From Pseudarthrobacter oxydans (GTDB lineage Bacteria; Actinomycetota; Actinomycetes; Actinomycetales; Micrococcaceae): a stretch of 64,000 bases of DNA. The position numbers were made by a program, and so were the translations under genes. Below, one piece after another: positions 36,894-45,966 of this stretch. The stretch spans positions 1 through 64,000 of the forward strand of contig NZ_JABTYH010000022.1 of NCBI RefSeq assembly GCF_013314975.1. The letters are read 5' to 3'. The notes under the pieces were generated by a model, which did no database searches, had not been told where the DNA came from, and saw nothing but the letters and a program-made list of their open reading frames with translations. The number at the start of each line of letters is the position of its first letter. The first letter of the stretch is position 1.

Positions 36894-38841
36894 CTACGTT
36901 CCGGGCACCTGGCTGGGTATCGTCCGTGGGAGCACGGCCGTCATCCTCGGCCCGGATTCCCCGCCGGCTCTGGCAGGTGCGGTGTGGGACCTGCTGGGCA
37001 CCAATCCCGAAGTCCACGAGGTACTCCATGCGGTGACCAGCAGCTCGGGCGGCTCGCTGGCGCAGATACCGTCCTTCGGCATCCTTGAGGCCACCGGTCC
37101 CTTGCGGGTCTTCCTCCGCGGCGACCTCGACCTCGCAGTGGAGCTGCCCGACGGCCGCGTGGAGCTCGACGGCCGGGACGTCACCACCTGGAACGAGCGC
37201 CGGTTTGCCCTGCCGGGGGCATGCCGGCTGGCCATTCCGGCTGCCGGCGCCCCGGGGCAGCAGGAACTGCCGCTGGGGGAGGGTGTTGTCCTGCTGCAGT
37301 CCCTGGCGCTGGTGCTGGCGCCGCGCCAGCCGGAACTTGGACCGTCCGCAGCCGTTCCGGCCTCGGTTGTGGTGGACTCCGTCGGCATCGCTGACGTCCG
37401 GGACACCGCCCCCGATGCTGATGCCTCCGCAGAAATGACCATCGTCCCGGACCACGAGGCCCCGGCGGAGACCGTCGCTCCTGACCACGAGGCCCCAGCG
37501 GAGACCGTCGCTCCGGAACACGGCGCCTCGGCCGAGACCGTTGTCGGCATTCTCGACGACGACCTGCCGGCAGACGGCGGCGATCTTGAGGACCGGGAAG
37601 GCGACCTGGCGCAGGAAGACGGCGCCGCGCACGTTGGGATGACAGGTTCCGTTCCGGACTCCGGCGCGGCTTCCGACTCTGACGATGCTTCAGCTGACGG
37701 CTCCGCGCCGTCAGAAATTATCTCCTCGGAGGTACGTCCGGCGGACGTCCACCCGGCAGAACCCGCTCCCGGCGAGCCGGCACCTCCCGCCAGCGACCAC
37801 ACCGGCTCCTACGACCACCTCTGGGAGAGGACCGTTGTGCGGAGCATCGAGGACGCGGCAGTACGGGACGACGACGAGGCGGAAATCGACGGAACTCCCG
37901 AAACGGGCCCGGACGGGGAAGACCAGGCAGAACCCCCAGTTAACGCACAGCCTGACGGACACGAACTCCCGACGGCGGCCCCCACGCCCGCGGCAGGGCC
38001 GCCGGCAGCCCCTGCTTCTCCGCTGCCCCTTGCTTCTCACGTGCCGGCTGCATCTCCCGCCCCTGCCGGGGGGCTCATTGACTCCGTTCCGTGGAAGAAG
38101 GGTGCGGACGCCGCCGTGCAGGGCAGCGCCCCGCAAATCCATGTCCCGCAGGGCAGCGCCCCGCAGATACCTGACCCGCAGATACCTGTCCCGCAGGCGA
38201 ATGTCCCGCAAACCGGCGCTGGGCCACGGGCGGCCGTGGCCGCGCCGGCAGCAGCCGCGCAGCAGTCCCATCCCGGCAGCGCCGCCGTCGACACTGACCA
38301 CGACGGCCAGACGGTCATGAAGAGCAGCATCCCCACGTCAGCCGGACAGCCCGCCCTACCGGTTGCGGAGGATCCGGCGGCCGGGCCCACCGTCCTGGCC
38401 CGGGTCTGCCGCCAGGGCCATGCCAACCCGCCCACCCGGGCGCAGTGCGCCGCGTGCGGGGCGGGGCTGCTCCCGGACGCCGTCCAGGTGCCGCGCCCCC
38501 GGCTGGGCAGGGTGCGCGTGTCCACGGGGGAACTCCTGGACCTCGACCAATCGCTGGTCATCGGACGGCAGCCGTCCGTGTCCCGGGTCCAGGGCGGCGT
38601 CATGCCCAGGCTGGTCCAGGTTCCAAGCCCGGAAGGGGACATCTCGCGGTCCCACGTGGAGGTCCGGCTGGAGGGCTGGCACGTCATGCTGTGCGACCTC
38701 AAGGCCACGAACGGTACCGTCCTGGTGCGTGAAGGCCAGTCTCCCCGCCGCCTGGCACAGAACGAGATGGCCATCCTGCTGGACGGTGACATCGCTGAGC
38801 TGGGCGACAACATCTCGCTGCGTTTTGAGGAGATTCCTTGA
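36880..38841 (+). CDS. FHA domain protein with zinc ribbon and long acidic/Pro-rich linker
   Basis: A 653-residue protein with no membrane helix. An N-terminal globular region (about residues 1-150, opening TSYVPGTWLGIVRG) is unassigned. A long acidic and Pro-rich linker contains an 11-residue repeat (PDHEAPAETVA, three copies, bases 37450-37548) and Pro-Gln repeats near 38120-38217. A zinc ribbon (VCRQGHANPPTRAQCAACG) follows, then a C-terminal FHA domain with intact ligand residues (VIGRQ, DISRSHVEV, KATNGT). The Thr-containing repeats are plausible kinase targets. It may scaffold the phosphatase, kinase and membrane parts. The ATG lies inside the PP2C gene with a strong ribosome site; the stop overlaps the kinase TTG. 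Confidence 0.82.
   Translation: MTGTSYVPGTWLGIVRGSTAVILGPDSPPALAGAVWDLLGTNPEVHEVLHAVTSSSGGSLAQIPSFGILEATGPLRVFLRGDLDLAVELPDGRVELDGRDVTTWNERRFALPGACRLAIPAAGAPGQQELPLGEGVVLLQSLALVLAPRQPELGPSAAVPASVVVDSVGIADVRDTAPDADASAEMTIVPDHEAPAETVAPDHEAPAETVAPEHGASAETVVGILDDDLPADGGDLEDREGDLAQEDGAAHVGMTGSVPDSGAASDSDDASADGSAPSEIISSEVRPADVHPAEPAPGEPAPPASDHTGSYDHLWERTVVRSIEDAAVRDDDEAEIDGTPETGPDGEDQAEPPVNAQPDGHELPTAAPTPAAGPPAAPASPLPLASHVPAASPAPAGGLIDSVPWKKGADAAVQGSAPQIHVPQGSAPQIPDPQIPVPQANVPQTGAGPRAAVAAPAAAAQQSHPGSAAVDTDHDGQTVMKSSIPTSAGQPALPVAEDPAAGPTVLARVCRQGHANPPTRAQCAACGAGLLPDAVQVPRPRLGRVRVSTGELLDLDQSLVIGRQPSVSRVQGGVMPRLVQVPSPEGDISRSHVEVRLEGWHVMLCDLKATNGTVLVREGQSPRRLAQNEMAILLDGDIAELGDNISLRFEEIP
37450..37548 (+). 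repeat. In-frame 33-base tandem repeat, three copies
   Basis: Three consecutive 33-base units encode PDHEAPAETVA-like peptides in the linker of the FHA protein; the third copy has diverged. Confidence 0.8.
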
Positions 38842-40556
38842 GTTCCAAACGGCCCGTCGCGCCGCCTCCCCGCATCCAGGGGTTCACCTATATCAGCCTG
38901 CTGGGGTCCGGCGGTTTCTCCGACGTCTACCTGTATGAACAGGACAGGCCGCGCCGCAAGGTTGCAGTCAAGGTGCTGCTCTCGGACCTGAAGACGGAGG
39001 GTGCCCGCCGCAGGTTCGAATCCGAGGCGAACCTGATGGCCCAGCTGTCCTCGCATCCGTACATCGTCACCATCTTCGAGGCGGAAGTGACCGACGACGG
39101 CCACTCCTACCTGGCGATGGAGTACTGCTCCAGGCCCAGCCTGGACGTCCGGTACCGCAAACAGCGGTTCAGCGTGGATGAAGTCCTGGCCGTCGGCATC
39201 CAGGTGGCCTCCGCCGTCGAAACCGCCCACCGTGCCGGCATCGCCCACCGCGACATCAAGCCTGCCAACATCCTGGTCACGGACTACAACCGCCCCGCCC
39301 TCACGGACTTCGGCATCTCCGGCACCCTCGCCGGGGACGCCGACGACGACTCAGGAATGTCCATCCCCTGGTCCCCGCCCGAGCAGTTCACCGACGGCGC
39401 GGTGGACGGGGTCATGGTGGACGTGTGGGCCCTCGGTGCCACGCTTTACACCCTGCTGGCCGGCCGGTCGCCCTTTGTGATGCCCGGGGCGGACAACTCG
39501 CAGCGCGAGCTGATCAGCCGGATCAGCAACACGCCGGTTCCGCGGCTGGGCCGCGCGGACGTCCCCGAGTCGCTGGAACTGGCGCTCTCCACGGCCATGG
39601 CAAAGTCGCCACAGTCCCGATACTCTTCCGCGCACGCCTTCGCCCTTGCCCTGCAGCGCATCCAGGCGGAACTGAACCTCTCCGTCACACCCTTTGAGGT
39701 GCTGGAGGAGCCGCACCACGAGGACAGCCAGCCGGACGACGGCGTCGAGGAAACCCGCGTCCGGAGCATCGCGGCGATCGATCCGGAGCGGACCGGCAGC
39801 GCCCCCACCTTCCCGGCACGCACCTGGCCCCAGGCCGGCGGCAGCCAGAGCGGTAGCGGCCAGGGCTCCGCAGCGGAGGCCCCGCCGTCGCGCTTTACCC
39901 CGACAGCCTCCGCGGGCTTTCCGCCGGCACCAGCCCCTGCCCCGCAGCCGCAGGAGTGGGCGGATGCCACAGTCCTGCGCGGTTCCGGCGGCAGCGCCGG
40001 TGCTGCCCAGGACGGGGGCACGCTGCCCGGAAGCCGCACCGGCTCGGGCGCTGACGCCGCGGACACCACCGTCCACCGGCCGGCAAGGGTGGAGGAGCCG
40101 GCCATTGCAGCGCCGGCTGCGGACCACGGCCGGCGCAACCTCTGGCTGGCAATCTCGGGCGGCACCCTGCTGGCCCTCACTGCGGTGGTGGGCCTGGTGG
40201 TGGCCAACGCCTCGCCGGAAAAATCCGCTGCGGTGGAGACCCAGCAGGCCAGCAGGCCGCCGGCCGATGCACTGGACAACGGAACTGTGCCGGATGTGGA
40301 AGGCCTCACCGGGACAGTGGCAGGGGACGGCAACGCCTCCTTCACCTGGGTGAACCCGCAGCCCAAAGAGGGAGACACGTACAAATGGCGGGTTTACACC
40401 ATCGGTGGCGGCGGCGAATACCAGTCCATCGACCAGCCGCCGGTCAGGGTGACGGCCAATCCGTCGGGGGAGACCTGCATCCAGGTCATGATCGTGCGCT
40501 CTGACGGCGCCTTCTCCCCGATGGAGGAAAGCTCCATTGCGTGCACCGGCTCCTGA
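38838..40556 (+). CDS. Transmembrane Ser/Thr protein kinase
   Basis: A 572-residue Hanks-type kinase. The glycine loop is LGSGGFSDVYL, the ATP Lys is residue 45 (VAVKVLL), the catalytic loop is HRDIKPAN (Asp139) and the metal loop is DFG (Asp157), so it should be active. A Pro-rich linker with several possible phosphothreonines leads to one membrane helix near residues 434-456 and an exported domain of about 100 residues (ASFTWVNPQPKEGDTYKWRVY), which looks fibronectin III-like rather than PASTA. It likely senses assembly state or a ligand outside and phosphorylates the FHA partners. The start is TTG, overlapping the previous stop, with GAGGAG six bases upstream. Confidence 0.9.
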   Translation: MSSKRPVAPPPRIQGFTYISLLGSGGFSDVYLYEQDRPRRKVAVKVLLSDLKTEGARRRFESEANLMAQLSSHPYIVTIFEAEVTDDGHSYLAMEYCSRPSLDVRYRKQRFSVDEVLAVGIQVASAVETAHRAGIAHRDIKPANILVTDYNRPALTDFGISGTLAGDADDDSGMSIPWSPPEQFTDGAVDGVMVDVWALGATLYTLLAGRSPFVMPGADNSQRELISRISNTPVPRLGRADVPESLELALSTAMAKSPQSRYSSAHAFALALQRIQAELNLSVTPFEVLEEPHHEDSQPDDGVEETRVRSIAAIDPERTGSAPTFPARTWPQAGGSQSGSGQGSAAEAPPSRFTPTASAGFPPAPAPAPQPQEWADATVLRGSGGSAGAAQDGGTLPGSRTGSGADAADTTVHRPARVEEPAIAAPAADHGRRNLWLAISGGTLLALTAVVGLVVANASPEKSAAVETQQASRPPADALDNGTVPDVEGLTGTVAGDGNASFTWVNPQPKEGDTYKWRVYTIGGGGEYQSIDQPPVRVTANPSGETCIQVMIVRSDGAFSPMEESSIACTGS

Positions 40557-40686
40557 GCCGCGGACCATCCCAGTAGCAAGTACGACGACGAAACGCACCA
40601 TGCGGCCGCACGACAGGTTGTCGGGCGGCGGCTTGTCCAACGAAAAGTTAGCCGGTGAAATTTTGCCCAACGAGGAGGCACAGAAA

Positions 40687-41391
40687 ATGGGGGATCTAGC
40701 AATAGATTTCTGTGGCGAGTGGTACGAGCCATCGGACGAGGACGTCTTCAATATCGGCCGCGAAGGTGACCTGGAAGTCGATGACAACCCTTACCTGCAC
40801 CGGCAGTTCCTGCAGGTGGCCCGCTACGACGGGATCTGGTGGCTCAGCAACGTGGGCAGCATGCTCTCCGCCACGGTGGCGGATGCCTCCGGCGGAATGC
40901 AGGCCTGGCTGGCGCCGGGCGCCCGGATCCCGCTGGTCTTCAGCCATACCAACATCATCTTCACCGCCGGACCCACGACCTACGAGTTCGCGGTGCACCT
41001 GAAGACGCCGTCGTTCCGGCAGGAGTCGCGCGAGGGCGACAGCAACGGCGACACCACTATCGGCCCGGTAGTGTTCACGGACTCCCAGAAAGCACTCATC
41101 GTGGCGCTCGCCGAACCTATGCTCCGGCGGGAAGGAACCGGCTTCAGCGCCATTCCCTCCTCGGCCGCGGCCGCCAAGACCCTGGGCTGGGCCCTGACCC
41201 GCTTCAACCGGAAGCTGGATAACGTCTGTGACAAACTCGACCGCGTGGGTGTGGTGGGCCTAAGAGGGGGCGGCGGGAAGCTGGCCACCAACCGCCGGGC
41301 CAGGCTGGTGGAGCACGCCGTCACGTCGCACCTGGTGACCCCCGAGGACCTGTACCTGCTGGAGAAGATGAGGGGCGTGGACGAAGGATGA
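40687..41391 (+). CDS. Degenerate FHA-like protein with C-terminal winged-helix-like domain
   Basis: A 234-residue soluble protein. Residues about 18-115 follow the FHA pattern (FNIGREGDLEVDD, NPYLHRQFLQV, WWLSNVGS), but the Ser and His that bind phosphothreonine are replaced (LHRQF instead of SRRH) and the NGT turn is not conserved. Residues about 135-234 are helical with a DKLDRVGVVGL beta-hairpin, like a winged helix. It may have lost peptide binding and serve as an adaptor for the motor ATPase, to which it is coupled (ATGA). GAGGAGG lies eight bases before the ATG at 40687; an in-frame ATG at 40600 is less likely. The family is not one I can name. Confidence 0.7.
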   Translation: MGDLAIDFCGEWYEPSDEDVFNIGREGDLEVDDNPYLHRQFLQVARYDGIWWLSNVGSMLSATVADASGGMQAWLAPGARIPLVFSHTNIIFTAGPTTYEFAVHLKTPSFRQESREGDSNGDTTIGPVVFTDSQKALIVALAEPMLRREGTGFSAIPSSAAAAKTLGWALTRFNRKLDNVCDKLDRVGVVGLRGGGGKLATNRRARLVEHAVTSHLVTPEDLYLLEKMRGVDEG

Positions 41392-44300
41392 GGATCCGCC
41401 TGACCCTTCGCCGGGATCCTGCCGAGTCCAAGGACCTCGCCGTCACAGTTGACGGCCTGGCCACCGTTGCCGATACCGCTGCCGTGCTCTGGGCCGCGGA
41501 CCCGGGCCGCAAGGGCACGCCGGCCCCGGACAACCTCTCCCTGCGGATCGAGGAAGCCTTCGTGGGCTCCGGCCTGAGCGGAAACATGCTCACCCGGACC
41601 GACAACCTCCTGGAGTCCGGCCTGCGCCCAGGCTCCGTGGTGTCACTGGCCCAGGTCAGCACGCAGTTCGACGTGCCCGGTGCCGGCCGCGGTCCCGCAG
41701 CGGCCACCCTCCGGGTCCTTTCGGGGCCCGACGCCGGCCGGGAGTTTTCGCTGCCCACCGGCACCAGCTACATCGGCCGGGACCGTGACGTGGACATCCG
41801 CCTCTCGGACCCCCTGACGTCCAAGCGGCACGCCCGGATCACGGTGGGCGACGGCGTGGAAATCGTGGACACCAACTCCGCCAACGGGCTCCTGATGGAC
41901 GGGCTTCCGGTCACCCGCGCCACCCTCAATTCCTCGGACACGGTGACCTTGGGCGACACCACCGTGACCGTGGTGCCGCTGGGGCACAGCCATGCGGCAG
42001 CCCCGACGTCGCCCCTGGTCAGCTTTAACCGCTCACCCCGGGTGGTTCCGCGCTTCGAGGAGCCAAAGCGCGTGGTCCCGTCAGGGCCCAAACGGCCCGA
42101 GGACAATCCCTTCCCGTACATCATGATGATTACCCCGCTGCTGATGGGCGCCGTGATCTTCGCCGTGACCGGCAACCCGCTCTCTGTGCTGTTCATGCTG
42201 ATGATGCCGCTGTTCGTCGTGGGCCACTACGTGGACCAGCAGATGCGGACCAGGCGCCAGCAGAAGGAACAGCTCAAGCAGTTCCGCGCCTCCATGGCCG
42301 ATTTCCGGCACGACCTCACCGAACTGCAGCAGGTGGAACGCGCCGTCCGCCTGCAGGAGGCGCCGTCCGTCAGCGACACCGTTGACGCCATCTACAAACT
42401 GGGTCCGCTGCTGTGGACCCACCGTCCGGAACACCGCGGATTCCTTGGCCTCCGGTTTGGCCTGGGCACCGCACCCTCGCGGGTCCTGCTTGAGGAACCG
42501 CAGAACAACGACACCGAAGTCCAGTACGCCCGGGAGATCCAGGATTGCCTGAAGCAGTTCCGCAACGTTGAGGGCGTTCCCGTTGTCTCGCAGCTGCGGA
42601 GCTCCGGCTCCCTGGGCATTGCCGGCGCCCGCGGCCTGGTGGATGACGTGGCCCGCGGCATGGTGCTGCAGCTCGTGGGGCTCCACTCGCCCGCGGAGGT
42701 GGTCCTCACGGCCATCACGTCAGCCCAGTCCCGGGAACGGTGGAACTGGCTGCAGTGGCTGCCCCACGTGGGCTCAGGGCACAGCCCCCTCGCCGGCGAC
42801 CACCTGGCGGCCGGCTCAGCCGGCGGGGCTTCGCTGCTGGCCCGGCTCGAGGACCTCCTGGACGCCCGGGAGGCGGCGGCCAAACGCACCGGCGCCGACC
42901 TTCGGCCGGAGCTGGACCCCGCCAAGCAGGAGGTGGCCGAACCAGTGCTGCCGGCCGTGCTGGTCATCGTGGAGGACGACGCCCCGGTGGACCGCGGCAG
43001 GCTCACCCGGCTCGCAGAGCGCGGCCCTGACTCCGGCGTCCACGTGATCTGGGTGGCCACCGACATCCAGTCGCTTCCCGCAGCCTGCCGCGACTTCATG
43101 GTGGTGGACGGCGACCACGGCACCACCACGGGGCAGGTCCGCCTGGGCAGGCACACGTACCCCGTCAGCTGCGAAAGCGTTGACGCGGAACTGGCCGCCC
43201 AGCTGGCCCGGATGCTGGCGCCCGTCATGGATGTGGGCAAGCCCGTAAACGACGACTCCGACCTTCCGCGGGCCGTCTCCTATGCCACCCTGATTGGCAA
43301 GGACTTCCTGGACAACCCCCAGTCCGTCGCCGAACGCTGGACGGAAAACAACTCCGTGCACGCCAGCGCCGTGGCCAACCGCAAGGACAACGGGACACTG
43401 CGGGCCCTGGTGGGCTCCAAGGGCATCGAACCGCTGTACCTGGACCTCAAGAACGAGGGGCCGCACGCGCTGGTGGGAGGCACTACGGGTGCCGGCAAAT
43501 CCGAATTCCTGCAGTCCTGGGTGATGGGAATGGCCGCCGCCTACAGCCCGGACAGGGTCAGCTTCCTGTTCGTGGACTACAAGGGCGGGGCCGCCTTCGC
43601 CGACTGCATCAACCTGCCCCATACCGTGGGCCTGGTGACAGACCTCTCGCCGCACCTGGTCCGGCGCGCCCTGACCTCGCTGCGCGCCGAACTCCACTAC
43701 CGCGAGCACCTGCTGAACCGGAAGAAAGCAAAAGACCTGCTGGCCCTGCAGCGCGAGGCCGACCCCGACGCCCCGCCCTACCTGGTGATCGTCGTCGACG
43801 AGTTTGCCGCGCTGGCCAGCGAGGTGCCTGAATTCGTGGACGGTGTTGTGGACGTTGCAGCCCGCGGACGGTCCCTGGGGCTGCACCTCATCCTGGCCAC
43901 CCAGCGCCCGGCAGGCGTCATCAAGGACAGCCTGCGTGCCAACACCAACCTGCGGGTGGCCCTGCGGATGGCCGATGAGGACGACGCCACGGACATCCTG
44001 GGCGTGCCGGACGCCGCATACTTTGACCCGTCCATCCCCGGCCGCGGCGCCGCGAAGACGGGCCCCGGCCGGATCCAGGGCTTCCAGACCGGCTACGCCG
44101 GCGGCTGGACCACGGAGAAACCGCAGCGGCCGCAGATCGACGTTGTTGAGATGGCCTTCGGCTCGGGGCCCAGCTGGGAAGCCCCGGCACCGGAGAAACC
44201 CGAGGCGGCAGAGCCCACAGGCCCCAACGACATCGCGCGGATGACTTCAACCATCGTCCGGGCTGCCGAGACGCTGTCCATCCATGCCCCGCGCAAACCC

Positions 44301-45833
44301 TGGCTGGACGAACTGGCCAAGACCTACGACTTTTCCAGGCTGCCCAACCCCCGCACGGACGAGCAGCTCCTCCTCGGCGTTGCCGACGATCCCGCCCGCC
44401 AGTCCCAGCCCACCGTGTTCTACGAACCGGACAAGGACGGGAACATGGCCATCTACGGCACCGGCGGGTCAGGAAAGTCCGCAGCGCTGCGCGGCATCGC
44501 CATTGCCGCGGCCATCACGCCGCGCGGCGGGCCGGTGCATGTCTACGGCATCGACTGCGGCTCCTCCGGGCTGCGAATGCTGGAAGAGCTTCCCCACGTG
44601 GGCGGCATCATCAACGGCGACGACGTGGAACGCGTCGGGCGCCTGCTGCGCCTGCTGCGGGACATCGCGGAGCAGCGCTCCGCCCGGTACGCTGAGGTCC
44701 GCGCCGCCACCATCGTGGAGTACCGCAAGCTGGCCAACAGGCCCGACGAAAAGCGCATCTTCGTGCTGGTGGACGGCATGTCCGCGTTCCGGGAGGCCTA
44801 CGAACACAGCAGGCTATCCGCCCTGTGGGACATCTTCCTCCAGCTGGCCACGGACGGCCGCGCCGTCGGCATCCATCTAGTGGTCACCGGCGACAGGCCG
44901 AACGCCGTGCCGGCGTCACTGCTCGCTTCCATCCAGCGCCGCCTGGTCCTGCGGCTGTCCTCCGAAGACGACTACATTTCCCTGGACGTGCCCCGGGACG
45001 TCCTCAGCGCCGCCTCACCTCCCGGACGCGGACTCCTGGACGGCCTCGAAGTCCAGCTGGCAGTCCTCGGCGGGAACTCCAACCTGGCGCTGCAGGCCCG
45101 CGAGGTCCACAAACTCAGTGAAGCCATGCAGCGCCAGGGACTGGACGCCGCCCCCGTCATCGAGAGGCTTCCGGAACAGGTGGACCTGGAGGTCCTGCCC
45201 GCCGGCAGCCAGGGCCTTCCGGTCATTGGCGTCGACGACGAGACCCTGCAGCCCGCCGAGATCCTGGCCAGGGGACCGCTGCTCCTGGCCGGCCCCCCGG
45301 GTGCAGGCCGCACCGTCGCCCTGGTGACACTCGCGTACGCCCTGCGCCGGTCCAGCCCTGACACGGAGCTGGTCTACATCGGATCCCGGCGCTCCGCCGT
45401 CGCGTCCCTACCCATCTGGAACCGGTCCATCGTGGGCGCCGACGACCTCGCCGAGGTGGTGGAGGACCTGGTGGAACACTCCTCCGGGAATCCCGGGGCC
45501 CTGGGCATCTTCATCGAAGGACTCACCGAGTTCACCGACACCCTGGCGGAATCCGGAGTGGCCCAACTGGTGACGACGTCCATCAAGGCGGACCAGTGGG
45601 TGGTGGGGGAATCCGAAACCTCCACCTGGTCCTCCGCCTGGTCCCTTGCCCAGCCGTTCAAATCCGGCCGGCGCGGGCTGCTGCTGAACCCCGGCGACAT
45701 CGAAGGGGAGAGCCTGCTGAACACCTCCCTGGGCCGTGTCAGCCCGGACTTCATCCCGGGCCGCGGCTACGTGGTGGGCCGCGGCAAGGCCCGGAAAATC
45801 CAGGTGGCGCTGCCTCCCGAAAACAGGGTCTGA
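41388..45833 (+). CDS. EccC/EssC-like FHA-FtsK/SpoIIIE secretion ATPase
   Basis: A 1,481-residue motor protein. Residues 1-95 resemble a ubiquitin-like/EssC N-terminal domain. An FHA domain follows with intact residues (YIGRDRDVDIRL, SKRHARI, NSANGL). Two membrane helices lie near residues 240-285. Three FtsK-type ATPase modules follow. The first has full Walker A GTTGAGKS (Lys704) and Walker B VVDEF (Asp804-Glu805). The second has Walker A GTGGSGKS (Lys1030) but Walker B VDGM with Gly1130 in place of Glu. The third has GPPGAGRT with Arg1308 in place of Lys. This FHA-TM-FtsK x3 order is that of type VII secretion ATPases. DNA translocation is less likely, since no gamma domain is present. Confidence 0.88.
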   Translation: MRIRLTLRRDPAESKDLAVTVDGLATVADTAAVLWAADPGRKGTPAPDNLSLRIEEAFVGSGLSGNMLTRTDNLLESGLRPGSVVSLAQVSTQFDVPGAGRGPAAATLRVLSGPDAGREFSLPTGTSYIGRDRDVDIRLSDPLTSKRHARITVGDGVEIVDTNSANGLLMDGLPVTRATLNSSDTVTLGDTTVTVVPLGHSHAAAPTSPLVSFNRSPRVVPRFEEPKRVVPSGPKRPEDNPFPYIMMITPLLMGAVIFAVTGNPLSVLFMLMMPLFVVGHYVDQQMRTRRQQKEQLKQFRASMADFRHDLTELQQVERAVRLQEAPSVSDTVDAIYKLGPLLWTHRPEHRGFLGLRFGLGTAPSRVLLEEPQNNDTEVQYAREIQDCLKQFRNVEGVPVVSQLRSSGSLGIAGARGLVDDVARGMVLQLVGLHSPAEVVLTAITSAQSRERWNWLQWLPHVGSGHSPLAGDHLAAGSAGGASLLARLEDLLDAREAAAKRTGADLRPELDPAKQEVAEPVLPAVLVIVEDDAPVDRGRLTRLAERGPDSGVHVIWVATDIQSLPAACRDFMVVDGDHGTTTGQVRLGRHTYPVSCESVDAELAAQLARMLAPVMDVGKPVNDDSDLPRAVSYATLIGKDFLDNPQSVAERWTENNSVHASAVANRKDNGTLRALVGSKGIEPLYLDLKNEGPHALVGGTTGAGKSEFLQSWVMGMAAAYSPDRVSFLFVDYKGGAAFADCINLPHTVGLVTDLSPHLVRRALTSLRAELHYREHLLNRKKAKDLLALQREADPDAPPYLVIVVDEFAALASEVPEFVDGVVDVAARGRSLGLHLILATQRPAGVIKDSLRANTNLRVALRMADEDDATDILGVPDAAYFDPSIPGRGAAKTGPGRIQGFQTGYAGGWTTEKPQRPQIDVVEMAFGSGPSWEAPAPEKPEAAEPTGPNDIARMTSTIVRAAETLSIHAPRKPWLDELAKTYDFSRLPNPRTDEQLLLGVADDPARQSQPTVFYEPDKDGNMAIYGTGGSGKSAALRGIAIAAAITPRGGPVHVYGIDCGSSGLRMLEELPHVGGIINGDDVERVGRLLRLLRDIAEQRSARYAEVRAATIVEYRKLANRPDEKRIFVLVDGMSAFREAYEHSRLSALWDIFLQLATDGRAVGIHLVVTGDRPNAVPASLLASIQRRLVLRLSSEDDYISLDVPRDVLSAASPPGRGLLDGLEVQLAVLGGNSNLALQAREVHKLSEAMQRQGLDAAPVIERLPEQVDLEVLPAGSQGLPVIGVDDETLQPAEILARGPLLLAGPPGAGRTVALVTLAYALRRSSPDTELVYIGSRRSAVASLPIWNRSIVGADDLAEVVEDLVEHSSGNPGALGIFIEGLTEFTDTLAESGVAQLVTTSIKADQWVVGESETSTWSSAWSLAQPFKSGRRGLLLNPGDIEGESLLNTSLGRVSPDFIPGRGYVVGRGKARKIQVALPPENRV

Positions 45834-45854
45834 CGCATCGCGTTACGCATCGCG

Positions 45855-45899
45855 TCCACGGAGGGCCGCAGATCCGGTGGATTTGCGGCCCTCCGTGGA
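45855..45899. terminator. Long perfect hairpin after the FtsK-like gene
   Basis: TCCACGGAGGGCCGCA pairs perfectly with its complement over 16 bases. The inner bases continue pairing, with one wobble, to leave a three-base loop, about 21 pairs in all. It lies 21 bases after the stop. No T run follows, but the stem is strong enough to end or protect the operon mRNA. Confidence 0.7.
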
Positions 45900-45966
45900 G
45901 GTATAGAAAACTACCGGGGACACCAGAAAGCCGCAGCGGGGGACTGCGCGCATCGAAAGGTAGCAA

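Noticed and set aside
37450..38217. CRISPR-like repeats
   Set aside because: The repeats are in frame, adjacent without spacers, and encode the linker of an FHA protein.
40557..40686. Possible small WXG100-like gene between the kinase and FHA-like genes
   Set aside because: The only open frame is an upstream extension of the FHA-like gene (ATG at 40600). It has no WXG motif and no ribosome site.
41388..45833. DNA translocase FtsK for chromosome segregation
   Set aside because: It has an N-terminal FHA domain, only two membrane helices, three ATPase modules and no gamma domain, which is the EccC/EssC layout.
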